Below, in pieces: positions 22,928 to 35,655 of a DNA stretch of 64,000 nt. The position numbers and the translations under genes were made by a program. This DNA comes from Pyrenochaeta sp. MPI-SDFR-AT-0127 (lineage: Eukaryota; Ascomycota; Dothideomycetes; Pleosporales; Cucurbitariaceae): the NCBI GenBank assembly GCA_020747015.1, contig JAGTJM010000066.1, positions 62,001-126,000 on the forward strand, written 5' to 3'. Under the pieces are notes generated by a model that saw only the letters and a list, made by a program, of their open reading frames with translations, searched no databases and was not told the DNA's origin. Position 1 is the stretch's first letter. Each line of letters begins with the position of its first letter.

Positions 22928-24704
22928 GGCTGCTGGGTTCTCGCCCGCAGGCGGTTTTTATCCAGTGTGCGACTTGGGGTGTGCAACGTTGGTATGCGAC
23001 GGATGTAAACTGGCGCAACAGTAGAGGGGGCTCTTGGGAGAAGAAACAGTGGTAACAGAATAGGGAAACAATGGTATTAAGCGCAAGTGGGCCGCAGGTT
23101 CAACCTTGACAGTGCCTGGATGGAAGTGAAGGACAGGGCAAACACTGTGAGGGGTGACGATTGTAAGACAGGATGGGAGCCTGGGAGGGTGTGCCCGTGG
23201 GGCTTCCGGGAAAAGCGAAGGTGAAACAGTTAACGAAGGAGCGAGTTGGGTGTACGAGAGAAGAATTGGAGTTTGCAATGGGGATGAAAAGGCAGAGCAG
23301 GTTTCGGACTGGCTCTGAAACCGTGCGGCGGCAGCAAGAGCAGGGGCAAAATGGGACGGCCGTTCCAATCAGGAAGCGACGCGCGGCGCTAACTTTGTAT
23401 GGTCCCGCAATGGCGCAGACGATGGATCTAGCACGCTATTGAAGGATGATCGTTGGGGAAGGGGAGGGGATGGACTTGGACAGGGACGAGAGTACGGCGC
23501 AGGCTGAGCAGACGAACTCTTCTTATCTAGGGCACTCACGCAAACTCTCGCGTGCTGTGCTCGAGTGCGCTGGCCCGCCATGGTGAAGAATTGCCAGCTG
23601 AAGCGTGCTGCCCCATGCAAGGCGAGCCTATTGACGAGGATGCTTCCCGCGCTCGAGACCACTTGTGGCTCAGCACAATCGGCGCGAGCAACTGGCCAAG
23701 TCGCTTGACCTCTCCGTGTGCGAGTACGTCCAAGCAGAGCTGAAAGTCCCGCTTGTTTAGTGTCCCAAGGTGGTGCTGGGAAAAGCTTCAACACATGCAA
23801 AGACGTGCTTCCTTGACGGCTGCCAATCCACACTTGGCTCGTCCCAGCGACCACCGTAACCCTGGGACACCCAAGGTCGAGGTCCCGCCCCCTGAAAACC
23901 CCCGACACCACTCGCCCATTGTGGCTGTGCAGCCCTGGTGGCCAAAAATAGATCTTGGCATTTGCCAAGCCCCGTGCTGACTGATGAGCTATTCAGGACA
24001 AAGCCATGCTGCACTCAACACTGCGTCTCGTGGCTGTGGTCCCGAATACTTGTCCCCATCTGGACTTGCTGAAGCTCCCAAAGCACATGCGTCTGTCCCG
24101 GCACTCGAGCACGCCGACCCAATTACATCCTTGCGGCACCTCAAAACCGTGGCCTTGTGCTCGTGTCGCATGCGCACCCTTCGATACCAAGACTAGTCAC
24201 ACCACCACTGCCCTGTAGTCTCTGACAGAACTTTTTGACCCATGGCCGTTGAGTTACTCAACCACTCTGCTGTGGCGCTTGCGCTCTCTGCCCACAGTGC
24301 ATCGGACACGGCTTCCAATATCCTGACTGGGCTAAAATAATGATCATCTTGTAAAATTGCCGTTGTCGCCCCTTCAATCAAACATCCCCGCATCGTTCAA
24401 CGGTCAGTGTCTTTGGTCGTTGCCACTCTGCGCACTTATCAAGTCTGTCAAGGTAAATGCAGAGCCGTAATATTGTGACGCACCCATCCATAAGGTGCTC
24501 TCGTTCTTTGGGCCAAATCTGAAGTCGTGTCTGAGCAGCCATGACGGCGGCATTTTCAATAATAAGCCGTTGGATTTCAAGACCCCAAACACAATAAACA
24601 AGAAAGACTATGTACAGCCAGGCTACTAGCAGTGGCCTGTCAATCTCGTCCTATCCACACATATTCGGCCCCCCGGAATCCAATCATCATGGCCCTCTTC
24701 CTCC
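22928..24704. other. Long upstream region of the FLC-like gene, no gene seen
   Basis: About 1.8 kb. A minus-strand open frame at 23369-23968 (199 codons) has arbitrary composition, no domain-like motif and no supporting exon, so I do not call it. Parts are comparatively GC-rich and may be a long 5' UTR or promoter. Confidence 0.5.
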
Positions 24705-27682
24705 TCACACCTTCCATACCTCTGCTGCGTTGTAATACTCTTCACTTGCCTCCCAAGTCTCCGCTTCCTCGTCTTCACAGTCAGGTTCATAGTACCACTC
24801 CTCATCCGAACTTCTTCCTTCCATATCGTCAAGCTCCGTACCCTCATCTTCCCAATCCCAATGACGAGCATGTGTCTCAACGGCCCCCTCTTTATCCTGC
24901 AACGCCCAGCTCACATCTGGAGACTCGGTCTTTTCTACAGCATCGTTCTGTTGTACCTTTGACTCTGAGTTTGTAGGCCAATTTAGATGGTCAGACCAGT
25001 CATCCAGCTCCTGTGCTGCCGTAGGCCAATCGAGGTCAATGGGCCATTCGTCCTCGCCCTCTGACTCGGGCTCAATGTTCGGGCCAAATGTCACATTTTC
25101 GTCCTCCGCATTCACGCTTCCAATACCCGCCATTGCAGCCGAATATGCAAGATACCACGTTCGACTGGCTCCTCCGTCCATTTCAGTGTTAAAATCTGGA
25201 TCCGAAAAGAAATCATAACTCCTTTGCGGGTTAATTAAGGCCAAATTAGCATACAAAATAGCTTTCCAGCCGCCCTCTACTCGTTCAGCACGGTCGTTGC
25301 TAAAGTACGAGTCCCATTCTTCCTGCACGAATTGCTTCGGTCGCGTGTAAGCAGAAGATGGGTTGAGTGGAATCATGTGAATTCCCTGAATGTATTCCAT
25401 CTTCGCACCAAAGTATGTTGTGTGATCAATCTTGTTCTCGAATAGGATGCCAGTGGCCTTGTTGTGTAAGAATTGCGGCGGCTGATTCTGATTGTCCGAA
25501 GTCATAAGAAAATAGTTTCTGATACTCCGAGCTTGGACAGCAAGTTGTATGTTGCCGCGGGCTTCCATGTTTGGGTCCCCAACAACTTTGCCCCACATCT
25601 TGAGGGCATACGTCGCAAAAGTGTCCTCTGATGTTGACTCTTGATCTTTGCCGTCGCCAGATTCGAACAGACCTTTCGCCCAAGAGTGCCCATGAAACCA
25701 GTCGAAAGAGCGAGAGAGTGGGTAGTACGCATCGTCTACGGGATTTGCAAAGTCTCGGACAAGTGTGTTAACCCAAGCTTTGTTACTACCTTGGTCGAGC
25801 CAACCCGGATCAAGGTGCCCAATGACTGCAGCAGTCCATACAAAGTAACCGTAATGGAAGTGGTGATCATTGTACAGAGTATTACCAAAGTCAAGCCCAG
25901 TGTCATATGGCGGCTTATATGTCGCACCTGAGACGATACCTTTCCAAACGGTGTCGTAGAGGAGCGGCTCCGGTTGGGTGTTGTTGACAAACACGTTGAA
26001 TGCATCCTTGAGCCTATCAAGCCCGGCTGCTGCGTACTGACTGTTGCCAGTTATATTGTTCAATGTGTATATAATAGCAGCAAACTTGGCCAGGCCTTTA
26101 CCCGAGTAGTACATACTGTTCAGTCTGGTCTGTTTGTCCATATCCTGGCTCAACTCAAACATGCCAGCTTGGTCGACAAGTGCAAGCGCTCCAGGGCTCA
26201 AGTTGATATTCTCAGAACCTCCGCCTGCGCCATTAGCAGCCTTAGCCCAGGGAGCAAATCCAATGGTATCAGGAAGATCGTCCTCGATCATTGTAATGTT
26301 ATCGGCAATAACTGCTGTGGCAAACCCTTTCGTGGTGGTAACGAGTTTGATATTATCCCGTAAAGATTGTTTTGTTTCTTCGTCGAAAGACTCTACATGA
26401 TGCGGAAGAGCATACATGAGCAGATTTTGACTTTGCACACCTCCTTTCGCCCAAGAGAGCGAGTAATGTCCGGAAGAGCCACCGGTCGAGCCAGATATGG
26501 TAGCATTAATTGCGTATGCGCCAGCGCTAGAATCGAAAGCTTCCTCTCCTTCTGCTTCCGCTGGATTCTTTGTAACCTGGATCATACCAACAAAGTCCGC
26601 TGGACCAGCAATTCTGGAGCTATCAACTAGTGTGAATGGCGGAATCCCCAGTGAAGTGGTTGGCGTAACATAAAGAAGCCACTTTGAGCCGTCATTCAGC
26701 TGTATTCGATACTTGTGTGTGGCACCATTGATGGCCTGAACGTAGTCTAAAGTGCGGAAGAAAACGCCAGTGTTGAGGACAGGCTTTGCCCTGTCATATA
26801 TAGCCGTAATGAGGCCCATACCTTGAACACAAGGGATGGACATAACAACGCGCGATACCTCGGAAGTGGCTAAGTTCACGTAGACTGAGAACGCCTTGAG
26901 GTCTTCTACTGAGAGGTATGTATCTTTGCCAAGCTCATCAGCAGTAAGTACGATGTGATGTATACCGAGAGGAGCGATAAAGTACTGCGGATTGTCTGGA
27001 CTAGGGCCACCAAAAGTGAACTTATCCCGCTCAATATGACTGATCGCCATACCGTACGAGTTCCCAACTCCCTTCGCCCAAGCTAAAGAGTAAGGATGTG
27101 TCCAAACTGGAAATCCCTGGCTACCCAGGAAGAAGTTTGCATAGAACTTGTTCGTTTGAATAGGCACATTTCCATCAACGATATACTGCTTCTTTACAGC
27201 GTGGCCGCCCACCGGTAGAATAGATGGCGCAGGCCCTCCAGTAGCTATAGGCTGAAAAATATTCGCGGACGCTGGCCCTATTGGCACTATAGGACCAGGG
27301 CTAAGAGGAGTTTCATTGGGGCGCAGTGACCTGCTTGCCTGAGTCGCTCCAGGTCCTTCCAGTGGGTCTTGCGTGAATCCGCCCGAGGGAAGTTCGGTGA
27401 AAATACTCTATTAATTTCGTCAGCTTGAATGAACGAGAAGTCTGTTGCATGCGGCAGCTTCATGGAATAACGTACTCCGGTAAGCGAGGGCGAAATCGTC
27501 ATAGAAGCTGATTGCAAAGACTCTATCGCAGAGCTGTAACTGGTTGTCGGCTGTAAATTTGTAGATAGCGTTATGGCTCGCTCGATTAAGCCATCCGGCC
27601 CCTTATTGATCTCTCCAGCAGGTAGACTTTTGACAGATAAAATTTTGGTAAGAGCCAACCAAAACACTGTCAGCTTCGTCAT
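24705..27682 (-). CDS. Secreted GH81 endo-1,3-beta-glucanase with acidic tail
   Basis: Two exons (27476-27682, 24705-27407) joined over a 68-bp intron give 969 aa. The N-terminus MTKLTVFWLALTKILSVKSL is a signal peptide, followed by a Ser/Thr/Pro-rich linker and then the GH81 region from about residue 110 (NIFQPIATGGPAPSI, VPIQTNKFYANFFLG, WTHPYSLAW). The catalytic part carries DWFHGHSWAKGLF, GKDQESTSEDTFATYALKMWG and NDHHFHYGYF, all hallmarks of family 81. These enzymes cleave beta-1,3-glucan internally; in yeast the Eng1-type enzyme separates daughter cells. Residues after about 837 form a 133-residue tail extremely rich in Asp, Glu and Trp, with imperfect DWPT/NWPT repeats, which is not part of the GH81 fold (see findings). 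Several NxT/NxS sequons fit secretion. Confidence 0.94.
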
Positions 27683-29440
27683 CGTTTCTAGCGAAAGGTG
27701 ATGAAAAGAGGCTCATGGAAGACGTGAGATGATTCAAGCACCCTAGAAGATCCTGAATTGTCAGCATGAATCAAAACGCTGTTGTTTTACTATGGAATGT
27801 ACCATGGAATGAATGGCTGTCGGGTGAAGAATGCCATTGTTGCGACTTAGGAAGCACTATTTATGAGGCACAATGAAAACGAAATATCGTTTGAAGTGAT
27901 TAATTCATGTGATATGCGCCACTCACGCTCTTATAAGGCAGGTCAGATCATAATCGTGAGACATGACTCTCATGTATGAGGACAATAAGAGCCCCAAGAA
28001 CAGCCACGTTACCCAAGTTGAGGATCGTTGGAATGCAGGTACCTGTGCGACAAGTGCACGAGTCACTTTAGGAATTCGGAGCGAGGTTGCACAAGATAGA
28101 GGGTCACGCTTCTGGGGTAATCTAGCTTGAACGATGGAGTATTATGGGGCACGAGATCCATCGGGGTCGTTGGTACTACGCTCAGCTCTCCGCTAGAATC
28201 GTGTCAGTTGGTCTCAGACAATCTATCTACTTGTACAGAGACAGCACACCTACCCAAAATCTGTAGTTTGTAGTATCATGGAAGGCTAGTTAGAGGATTC
28301 AGTACATTTTGAACAGAATCATTTGACTGGTACCATGTATTTTGTGAATTACTCATATCTCGTCTGACCCTGACATTATGCCGTTTCGTTTCATAGAATC
28401 GCGCCCTTTTGGTAGGCTGGGAGTAGTGATCCGTTATGAACCTGGTTCAACCTGGGACAAGATCTCAGAGACTAATTTATGCGCAAAACAGGCCAGCTTT
28501 CTTCGCGATAGTGGAGCGATGGCATACCCAATATGGAAGGAGCGTTAGGCGCTTCAGGTGACCTAGGCTGTCTCTCGGACATTCTAACCCTTACCATGTA
28601 TCCACAGTGTGACAATGTTAGGGATCGTCTTTGGCTTTGTGTGGGAAACTCAATAAGTCGTCTTTTGCAGCGGGCCCGTTCTTTTCCAGTGAGAAAATTA
28701 GAAACGGCCTCACAGTGGCATTCCATGGCTCCCGCATACGATAGCGCGGCCATGTTGAGGCTATAAATTCTCATCTATGCAATGAACTGCGTAAGTATAA
28801 CCAGGATCCTAAGAAATAATGAACCTCTCCACAAACAACAAGATGGCGGGTTAGCGGGACAAACAGTGCATGTCTCTTCGGATTTAATAAGGCAGTCAAG
28901 TACACGTGCTCTCGTCAAATCGCACTCCTCCCGTGGCGGCGATACGCATGTCTCGGGAAAGTCTCGAGGTCATCAGCCGAGACTGAAGGTGGCCATTTCG
29001 GCATTCCAGCTTCCCGTGCACTGCACCATAGCCTTCGTTGGTGGCGCTTGCAGCCAATGGAGAGGCTACATCCGATAGTAGGTCGTCGACGAGCTTGCTC
29101 CACGATTGTTGCAAAGATGCACAAGTAACAAATTCCAGGTGTCTGCACGCTCTATATATGTCCTATTCATAGCAGGAAGAAGTAGATTTTGTCGACAGCG
29201 TAACGAACATCAGGTGCAACACTCGGCGATGACAAAGCAGTTGCACCGCCACATGCACGTCATCGAGTCCTCGCGCGCCACAACAAGCATCACAATGATG
29301 CTTTTCTGAGTCGATGCTTTTGCAATTGGATATTACCTGCTTGCTCTTGAACCTCACAGGATCAAACCCTAGTTTCCTCGCTGTCTCCATTTCCTCCTTG
29401 ACGGGCCAACCTCAATCCCATACCCCCACAAACCTCAGCC
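27683..29440. other. Divergent intergenic region GH81 / WW gene
   Basis: About 1.76 kb. This is the combined upstream region of the minus-strand GH81 gene and the plus-strand WW-domain gene. I recognised no gene, tRNA or repeat; open frames up to 100 codons look random. Confidence 0.55.
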
Positions 29441-30304
29441 ATGTCAACGCCACAACCGCGAGATGAACCACCTCCAACCTATGAGGCGGCCACAGGCTCT
29501 TCAGCAACACCTTCTCAAGGGTTACGTCGCGTTTCCACAGATGGTCCGGCAGCTCGCATAGAGCGTAATGGTATACCACCTGAGCGTCGACGCTCCATGG
29601 AGGATGAAGTGCGCCCACTGCCACCAGGCTGGGTACGATCCTTTGACCCTCAGTCAGAGCATCAATTCTTTGTAGACACGCAAGCTGATCCGCCACGATC
29701 AACATGGGTCCATCCTTACGACGATGAAAGGTTCCTCAATACGCTGAATCCCGAGGACCGGACAAAGTACACGAGGATGAAGAGAACCATGACAATGGAG
29801 GATCTAGCTGCGGAAGATTCGGATGATGAGGGAACACATTCAAGAGCGACTGCCACATTTGGTTCTAGGGCCGAGTCCCAACCCACTGGTCTCCACAAGT
29901 TTTCACGCAAGTTGAAGGACAAGGTCACAGGCCAGACACATACAGAACGAGAACAAGCCCGTGTCCGTCGAGCTGAACAAGAACGTCAAGCTTACCTTGT
30001 ACATATCCGCGCACGGCAAGCACTTGTTCGTGCCATTGAAACAGGACAACCTCAATTTCTTTGCAAAGATCATCAAGGTCGAGATGTGTATATTGAACCA
30101 CCACGAGGCCCTTACGCACCAAGCGGAACGTATGGCTACAATCCATACGCAAATAGTGCTATGTATCGTAACCTCAATGTAAGATATATGAGACCCACTA
30201 CGCCGTACGGGCGTCCGTATGGTTATGGGTATGGTGGGGGAGCGGGTCTGCCGATAGCGGCTGGTTTCTTGGGCGGTGCACTTTTGGGCGGCGCATTATT
30301 TTAG
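29441..30304 (+). CDS. WW-domain protein with PPxY motif and Gly/Tyr-rich hydrophobic tail
   Basis: An intronless frame of 287 aa. Residues 10-14 contain a PPTY motif, itself a WW ligand. One WW domain spans about 59-91 (PLPPGWVRSFD...STWVHP) with both signature tryptophans, W64 and W89. A charged, helical middle follows (KFSRKLKDKVTGQTHTERE, RRAEQERQ). The end is Tyr/Gly/Pro-rich (YGRPYGYGYGGG) and closes with GLPIAAGFLGGALLGGALF, a glycine-zipper-like hydrophobic segment. WW domains bind PPxY ligands, commonly in ubiquitin-ligase adaptor or trafficking proteins. The combination of own WW, own PPxY and a membrane-prone tail suggests a self-associating adaptor at a membrane; this is inference. 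Genes of this layout occur across Pezizomycotina without an established role. Confidence 0.85.
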   Translation: MSTPQPRDEPPPTYEAATGSSATPSQGLRRVSTDGPAARIERNGIPPERRRSMEDEVRPLPPGWVRSFDPQSEHQFFVDTQADPPRSTWVHPYDDERFLNTLNPEDRTKYTRMKRTMTMEDLAAEDSDDEGTHSRATATFGSRAESQPTGLHKFSRKLKDKVTGQTHTEREQARVRRAEQERQAYLVHIRARQALVRAIETGQPQFLCKDHQGRDVYIEPPRGPYAPSGTYGYNPYANSAMYRNLNVRYMRPTTPYGRPYGYGYGGGAGLPIAAGFLGGALLGGALF

Positions 30305-30977
30305 GATGCATGACGTGGACAAGTGGTGATAAATTATAAGTAGGAATAAACAACGAAGCGTGGTGACACGATTCTAACATATTATGAGAAAAGCTTCTAT
30401 CACAGTAGAGCACAAACGGAAGGTAGCAACCCAGTCCTGGAATGGTATGGCTTACGGCCAGTGGCCAGTCAGTGCTTTATCTTTGAGGGCTTAATCAGAT
30501 TCTCACAGACGCGCATGAATGCGTAAATACAGACGTAAAGTTTTACATTCCCTTACATCGTCCAACATAACCGCCCGAACATACTTCTCAGATCCACCTT
30601 ATTTGTTTCCATTATTTCATCATACCCTCGAGTTAGCTATGAAGTGTATCGTAACTTTATATCCGGGATTAGAAAGCTCCACCTTTAATTTAAGTACATA
30701 AACCGAATCGAGACTTCTGCTTCACTGTACGAATTGCGTAAGAATGCTGATGGAATAGTCTAGATAATTTTCCACTCTGTTTAGGGTCATGACTGTAATT
30801 GGACCAGGGGTTAGCTTCGTAGCAACAATCTGAGCAGATAAGGCGATCTTAGCGGTGCGAGCGCCCTCAAAGACAAAAAGAAGTAGATCAATACATAGCG
30901 TATCGTTGAAATTTAACCAAGACGACTTATTTTTGCTTAATTTTAGATTTTAATAGAACAGAACTTCTATGCGGCGA
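30305..30977. other. Convergent intergenic region, no gene seen
   Basis: 3' flanks of the WW gene and the helicase gene. No coding frame was recognised. Confidence 0.6.
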
Positions 30978-33900
30978 TTACTTCGCATTTCCACCAGCAC
31001 GCTCTCTGATCCTTTGGTCCTTTTCAAACCTGTCCACAAAGACTTTCAAAAATAGATCGAGCCACTCCTTCTCCCGTTCGCTCAACTGTCTCACAGGATT
31101 TCTCCACCTATTTGCCAGAATCTCTTTGACGCGACGTCGTAATACCTTCAACGCAACAGCCGCCCTCCAGTCTTGAACCACAAAACGTAGCACATTACCC
31201 GGCAAGCTGATCACACCAGCATGCAGCTTAACGTCCAAATCAGCAGCCACCATAAGAACCATCGGAATCGGGTATGCGATAGACGTCGAGTGCGCGTTGT
31301 AGAACTTGTTGCTGGATTGCATGATATGGTAATATGATAGGAACTTTGCCGTCAATGAACCTTTGTTGACAGAAGTAGGAGCTAGGCTGACAGTCTGACT
31401 GTTCGTGATATTGCGCCAGCCTTTGCCCTCTCGGGTCAGTATCTTTGGGTAGAATGCAGTTGCGATAATGGAGTTCACAAGAACATCATTGTCCGAGTGT
31501 ACGTCGTACTGCGCTGGCACTTCTACAAATGTGCGATGACGCGATGTGTTGCGGTAACGATACAGAGCTCGTCTTTCGTCTTGCGACATATGCACAAAGC
31601 CGGCTTCAACAAGCGATGAGAGTAGTTGCGCCTTGAGATCTTCAATATTGCCTAGGTTCTGTGGACTTAGGAAGTTCTTGTGGCAGAATTGCATTTCGGA
31701 GCGCCCATGCGTGGTGGAAATTGCTCTTTTCCATGCTCTATATGCATTGTACGTAGTCAGAAGATCCGAATCACCCTTCTTGAAGGTGAGCCGGGCTATG
31801 CCAGCGCGCTGCTTTGCCCCAAAAGGTGTTAAGAAAGGCGATTTGGAGGATAAAATGGCAGCAATGGTGATGGCAGCATCAAGACAAGCGAACGTACTCG
31901 CAAGAAGCACGAGTTTACCAAGGTGGGCATCCAGAGGGAGTTTTGCGATCTGGCGCCCAAGGGGTGTAAGATCTTCGTTGGGAGTAAGTGCATCAACTTC
32001 AATAAGCGCATCGATTGCGCGACGAATATTCTTGAATGTTGGAGGATCCAGTGCATGACTAAGTGTGGTCTCCACATCGCCGAGTTTGCAAATTTTGGTG
32101 CGCATAACAAGGTCCTGAAGAGACAGCCGAAGCATTTCCGGAGTCTGTTGTTCAGCCATAAGATTATCATGTCGGTACTTTGTGAATAAGTGGAAACACA
32201 ATCCTTCTTGAACACGCCCTGCTCGTCCACGTCGTTGTTTGGCGTTCGCCCTGGAGATAAAGGACTGAGTCAGACGTGATAGCTGTCTCCTCTCATCAAA
32301 ACGCATTTCCTTATGCCTTCCCGTATCAATAACGCAAGTGATATCAGGAATAGTCACACCTGTTTCAGCAATGTTCGTAGCTAGTACGATCTTTCGTATT
32401 CCAAATGGTGGAATAACGAATGCGGCCTGCTGATCTTCACTTGATATCGTGGAATGGAGAGGGTAAATGAACCAATTGGAGTCAAAAGAAGGATGCCCAG
32501 TCAACATGTCGTTGAGCTGGCGAATTTCAGCAATGCCTGGCAGGAAGACCAGAATAGCACTGCTAAAGCGACTGAGCTGCGGATCGAACGCTACTGATTC
32601 GATCAGTCGTACCATGAGGTTATAGTCAATAGCGTATTCATCGTAGTTTGAGAGCGCATTACGGGTGGAAGCGTTGTAACCGGGAAGCTTGGACGGTATG
32701 CCTGACTTGTTCGTCCCAATTTCGTCGTTGTCATCATCGCTTGTGTTGACATGATTAGATGCCTTTGAGTCGCCGGCATAGTGTGTCAACTCTATCGCAT
32801 CCTCTAAGAAACGAGTTTGTACTGGGAACGTACGGCCAGGTACCGTCAAAATGGGGGCGCCGTTAAGATACTGCGAGAAGCGCGCTGCGTCCACTGTTGC
32901 ACTCATGAGAATCACCTTCAGCTCAGGACGGCGTTCCATCAACGAACGAAGAATGATCAGGAGGAAATCCGTGTCAATACTTTACGCAGTTAGTATTGAT
33001 CCGAAATTAGTCATTTTATCTTACCTTCGCTCGTGAACTTCATCTAATATTAAGTGCGACACATCTGCCAAACTTAAGGATGACTCCAGCATCCGCAAAA
33101 CGACTCCAACAGTCGCATATACCAGACGAGTCTGCTGAGATGTCTTGGACTCTAACCGAATAGCATAACCGACTAAGGATCGCATCGTCCCGAGATCCTT
33201 GGAGCCTTCGCCTAATTCTTCACTGACACGTTGAGCAAGTGAGATAGCGGATATCCTTCTTGGCTCAGTACAGAAGACCTTACATGCTCTGCCCTGCAAA
33301 AGCTCGTGTTCTAGGATAAAAGACGGTATTTGTGTACTTTTTCCGCAGCCAGTCTCGCCACAAATAATGGTGACCTGGTTTTTGTCCACGGTCGACAAAA
33401 TGGAGTCACGGAAGTTGAACACAGGAAGATTTGCTCGTCCAATAAGCATATGCTGATAAGCCGGGGAGGACGCTTTTTGCGTCCATATCTCTTTGAGCCC
33501 TTCTAGTTGCCGCACTGGAGTGTTATAGCCCGAGTTTGACGTGCTAGAGCTTGTAGCAGCTTGATTACGCATCTTGAAGCGATTTGTGAGCACAACCCCA
33601 TCCGACTCTTCAGTCTCGATCTGATCTTGAATTATGGAGCGATAGTGCTTGATAACGTCACGATCCGCAGCGTCAATGCGAGTTCTTCGATGCTCTAGAA
33701 ATTCCTTGTATAGCCCTTTCCAATTGGAAGAAAGCCGTTGATAGGCCTTCTCTTCTTTTGGTGAAGATACAGAGATTGAGAAGAGAGCGGCAGTAGAAAC
33801 ATAATTTTCACTCTGTTCGCTTGTGACGGTCGCAACGGTAGTGACCTCGAAATCTGCCTTCATTCTCTGTTTTGAGAATATTACACCATCGATATCTTCA

Positions 33901-35655
33901 TCGTACTCGATCTCATTGTCCTTTGACCAGATAATCGTCAACGAGTGTCGACAGAAATATGCCGTGGGCGAAATCATTTGGCATATCAGCCGCGCGTGCG
34001 GATCTCTACATATCGTTAGCTGGCAAAGTCAGAGTAAAAAGAAGAACTTGGTTGACTAACCTTGAACGGACGATCTCCTCGAGCAACTTCCGGGGAGTCA
34101 TGCCGTTTGTTTTACCAAAATCCCGAAGCACAACTTTTCCAGCATTGACGCTTTCGACTAAAGGCATTTCCGTTGCTGGATCGTCAGGAATCGCAGAGAA
34201 CATATCTCCTAGAAGATCAGTCTCATCATCACTTCCAGTGAAATCAGCAGTATCAGTTGCAGGGTCTATCTCTTTCTGATTCCACTGGGCGGGCGCAACG
34301 ATCGGTTTGTCGAGATACTTTTCAGTCAAAGTGGCTTGCGCGTCACGTTGTTGTCTCTTTGTAGCTTTGTCCTGTGCGGTCTGATTACGCTTGGCAGGCC
34401 ATTGCGCCTCAGCTTCATGCTCATCAAATAGAGCATCTGATGCAAGCTGCCGCAGTTGAGAAAGAAGCTTACGGACGGTTGGTGTTTGGTGTGATGCTGG
34501 GGATGTCCCTTTGCTTTTCACATTGCGTGGGTGCCGACGAGCGTCCGATTCAACGAGTTTAGGATCAATCTCATATAGTTTACTTTTAATTCTCAGATAC
34601 GCTGGTACAAGTTCGTCGAGGTCGATGTCACTGTCCAAATCACTGACATTGTTATTGCTGTGATCGGAATCGACGGGCGTCGAATTACCAGGTGTACCAA
34701 CTCCTGAAGCCTGAGTGGTGATGGTGTTGAGATGGGAAGTGTCAAGAGTACGAATTCTATTGGCTAAAGCTTCTGGAGAAGGTGTTGCTGCCCAAGGTTA
34801 GTGTTGTGCATCGACAGTAGGATAACTTAAACACAAGAACTGATAGACACCAAATAAGTCGACTCATGTAGCAGGAAATTATATGGCGAGCCAAACTATG
34901 AAGGACTGACCTGGACGAGATATGTCAGGTGTATCGACTGAAGGGCGCCCAGGAGGAGGGTCTTCATATGAGAATGAGTAATCTTCGCGCGGATTCAAAG
35001 CAAGCCACTCGAGGGCATCCTGTAAGCCCCAGACGTTTGCCGATATGTCAATGCTGGCTGCATTAGCACAAAGCCATCTCAGAACTGGTTGGATATGGCC
35101 CTCTGTGAAGCCTAAATCACGTAATGTAAGATTGAGGGTCCAGAGTTTGGCCATTGCATCTTCCTCTGTCAAGACCTTGAGCAGAGACTGTTGTCCTTGT
35201 CGTCTGTTTGAGTCATTGGACTCGGCTTGAGCAAGGCACAAGATACTGTCCAAGATCTCAGTAGGTAGCCAGTCATGGCAATTTATGAAATGAGACTGGC
35301 CACGAAGTACTCTTCTATCTGTCTGGAACCTGGAGGAATGTCGTTGAGCCTCGCGGCGGACTTTGGGAGCATGCTTTTCGACAAGCAGTTGAAGCTCGTC
35401 CTGTTCTAATTGAGCCTCGAGCTCCTCTGGAGTCTGCAGAAGCTCTTGCTTGACAGTATCAGCGGCCGAGTAAGGCTGAGTAGCAGGTTCGAATTCGTAT
35501 TTGAGCGCTGTCGCGCTTTCCTTTGCAGGTGCAGGTGTACTCTCCCCAGCTGTGGCGTCGGCGGTATTAGACTTGTCTATCTTTGGCTTGCTTGCGATTG
35601 AAGTTGTTGCAAATCCTCGTGCAGGATTCCCTGCAGACTTCTTTTTCTTCGCCAT
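30978..35655 (-). CDS. DEAH/DEVH-box RNA helicase, DHX29/DHX57-YLR419W/Ucp12 type
   Basis: Four exons (34911-35655, 34061-34787, 33025-34005, 30978-32979) splice in frame to 1484 aa, close to yeast YLR419W and human DHX29/DHX57. The N-terminus is Lys-rich (MAKKKKSAG), followed by a helical region and an RWD-like segment. The helicase core has Walker A GETGCGKST (707-715), motif II as DEVH (812-815), motif III SAT, motif VI QRRGRAGR and the C-terminal HA2/OB parts. The join HER|SIDTDFLL across intron 3 matches the family. Relatives assist 40S scanning through structured 5' leaders (DHX29) or act in RNA metabolism. The precise orthologue is not certain. It is divergently transcribed from GCN1 with a 366-bp shared upstream region. 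Motif II has Val instead of the common Ala, which occurs in some DExH members. Confidence 0.93.

Noticed and set aside
23369..23968. 199-codon minus-strand frame upstream of the FLC-like gene
   Set aside because: No recognisable domain, no partner exon, composition like random GC-rich DNA.
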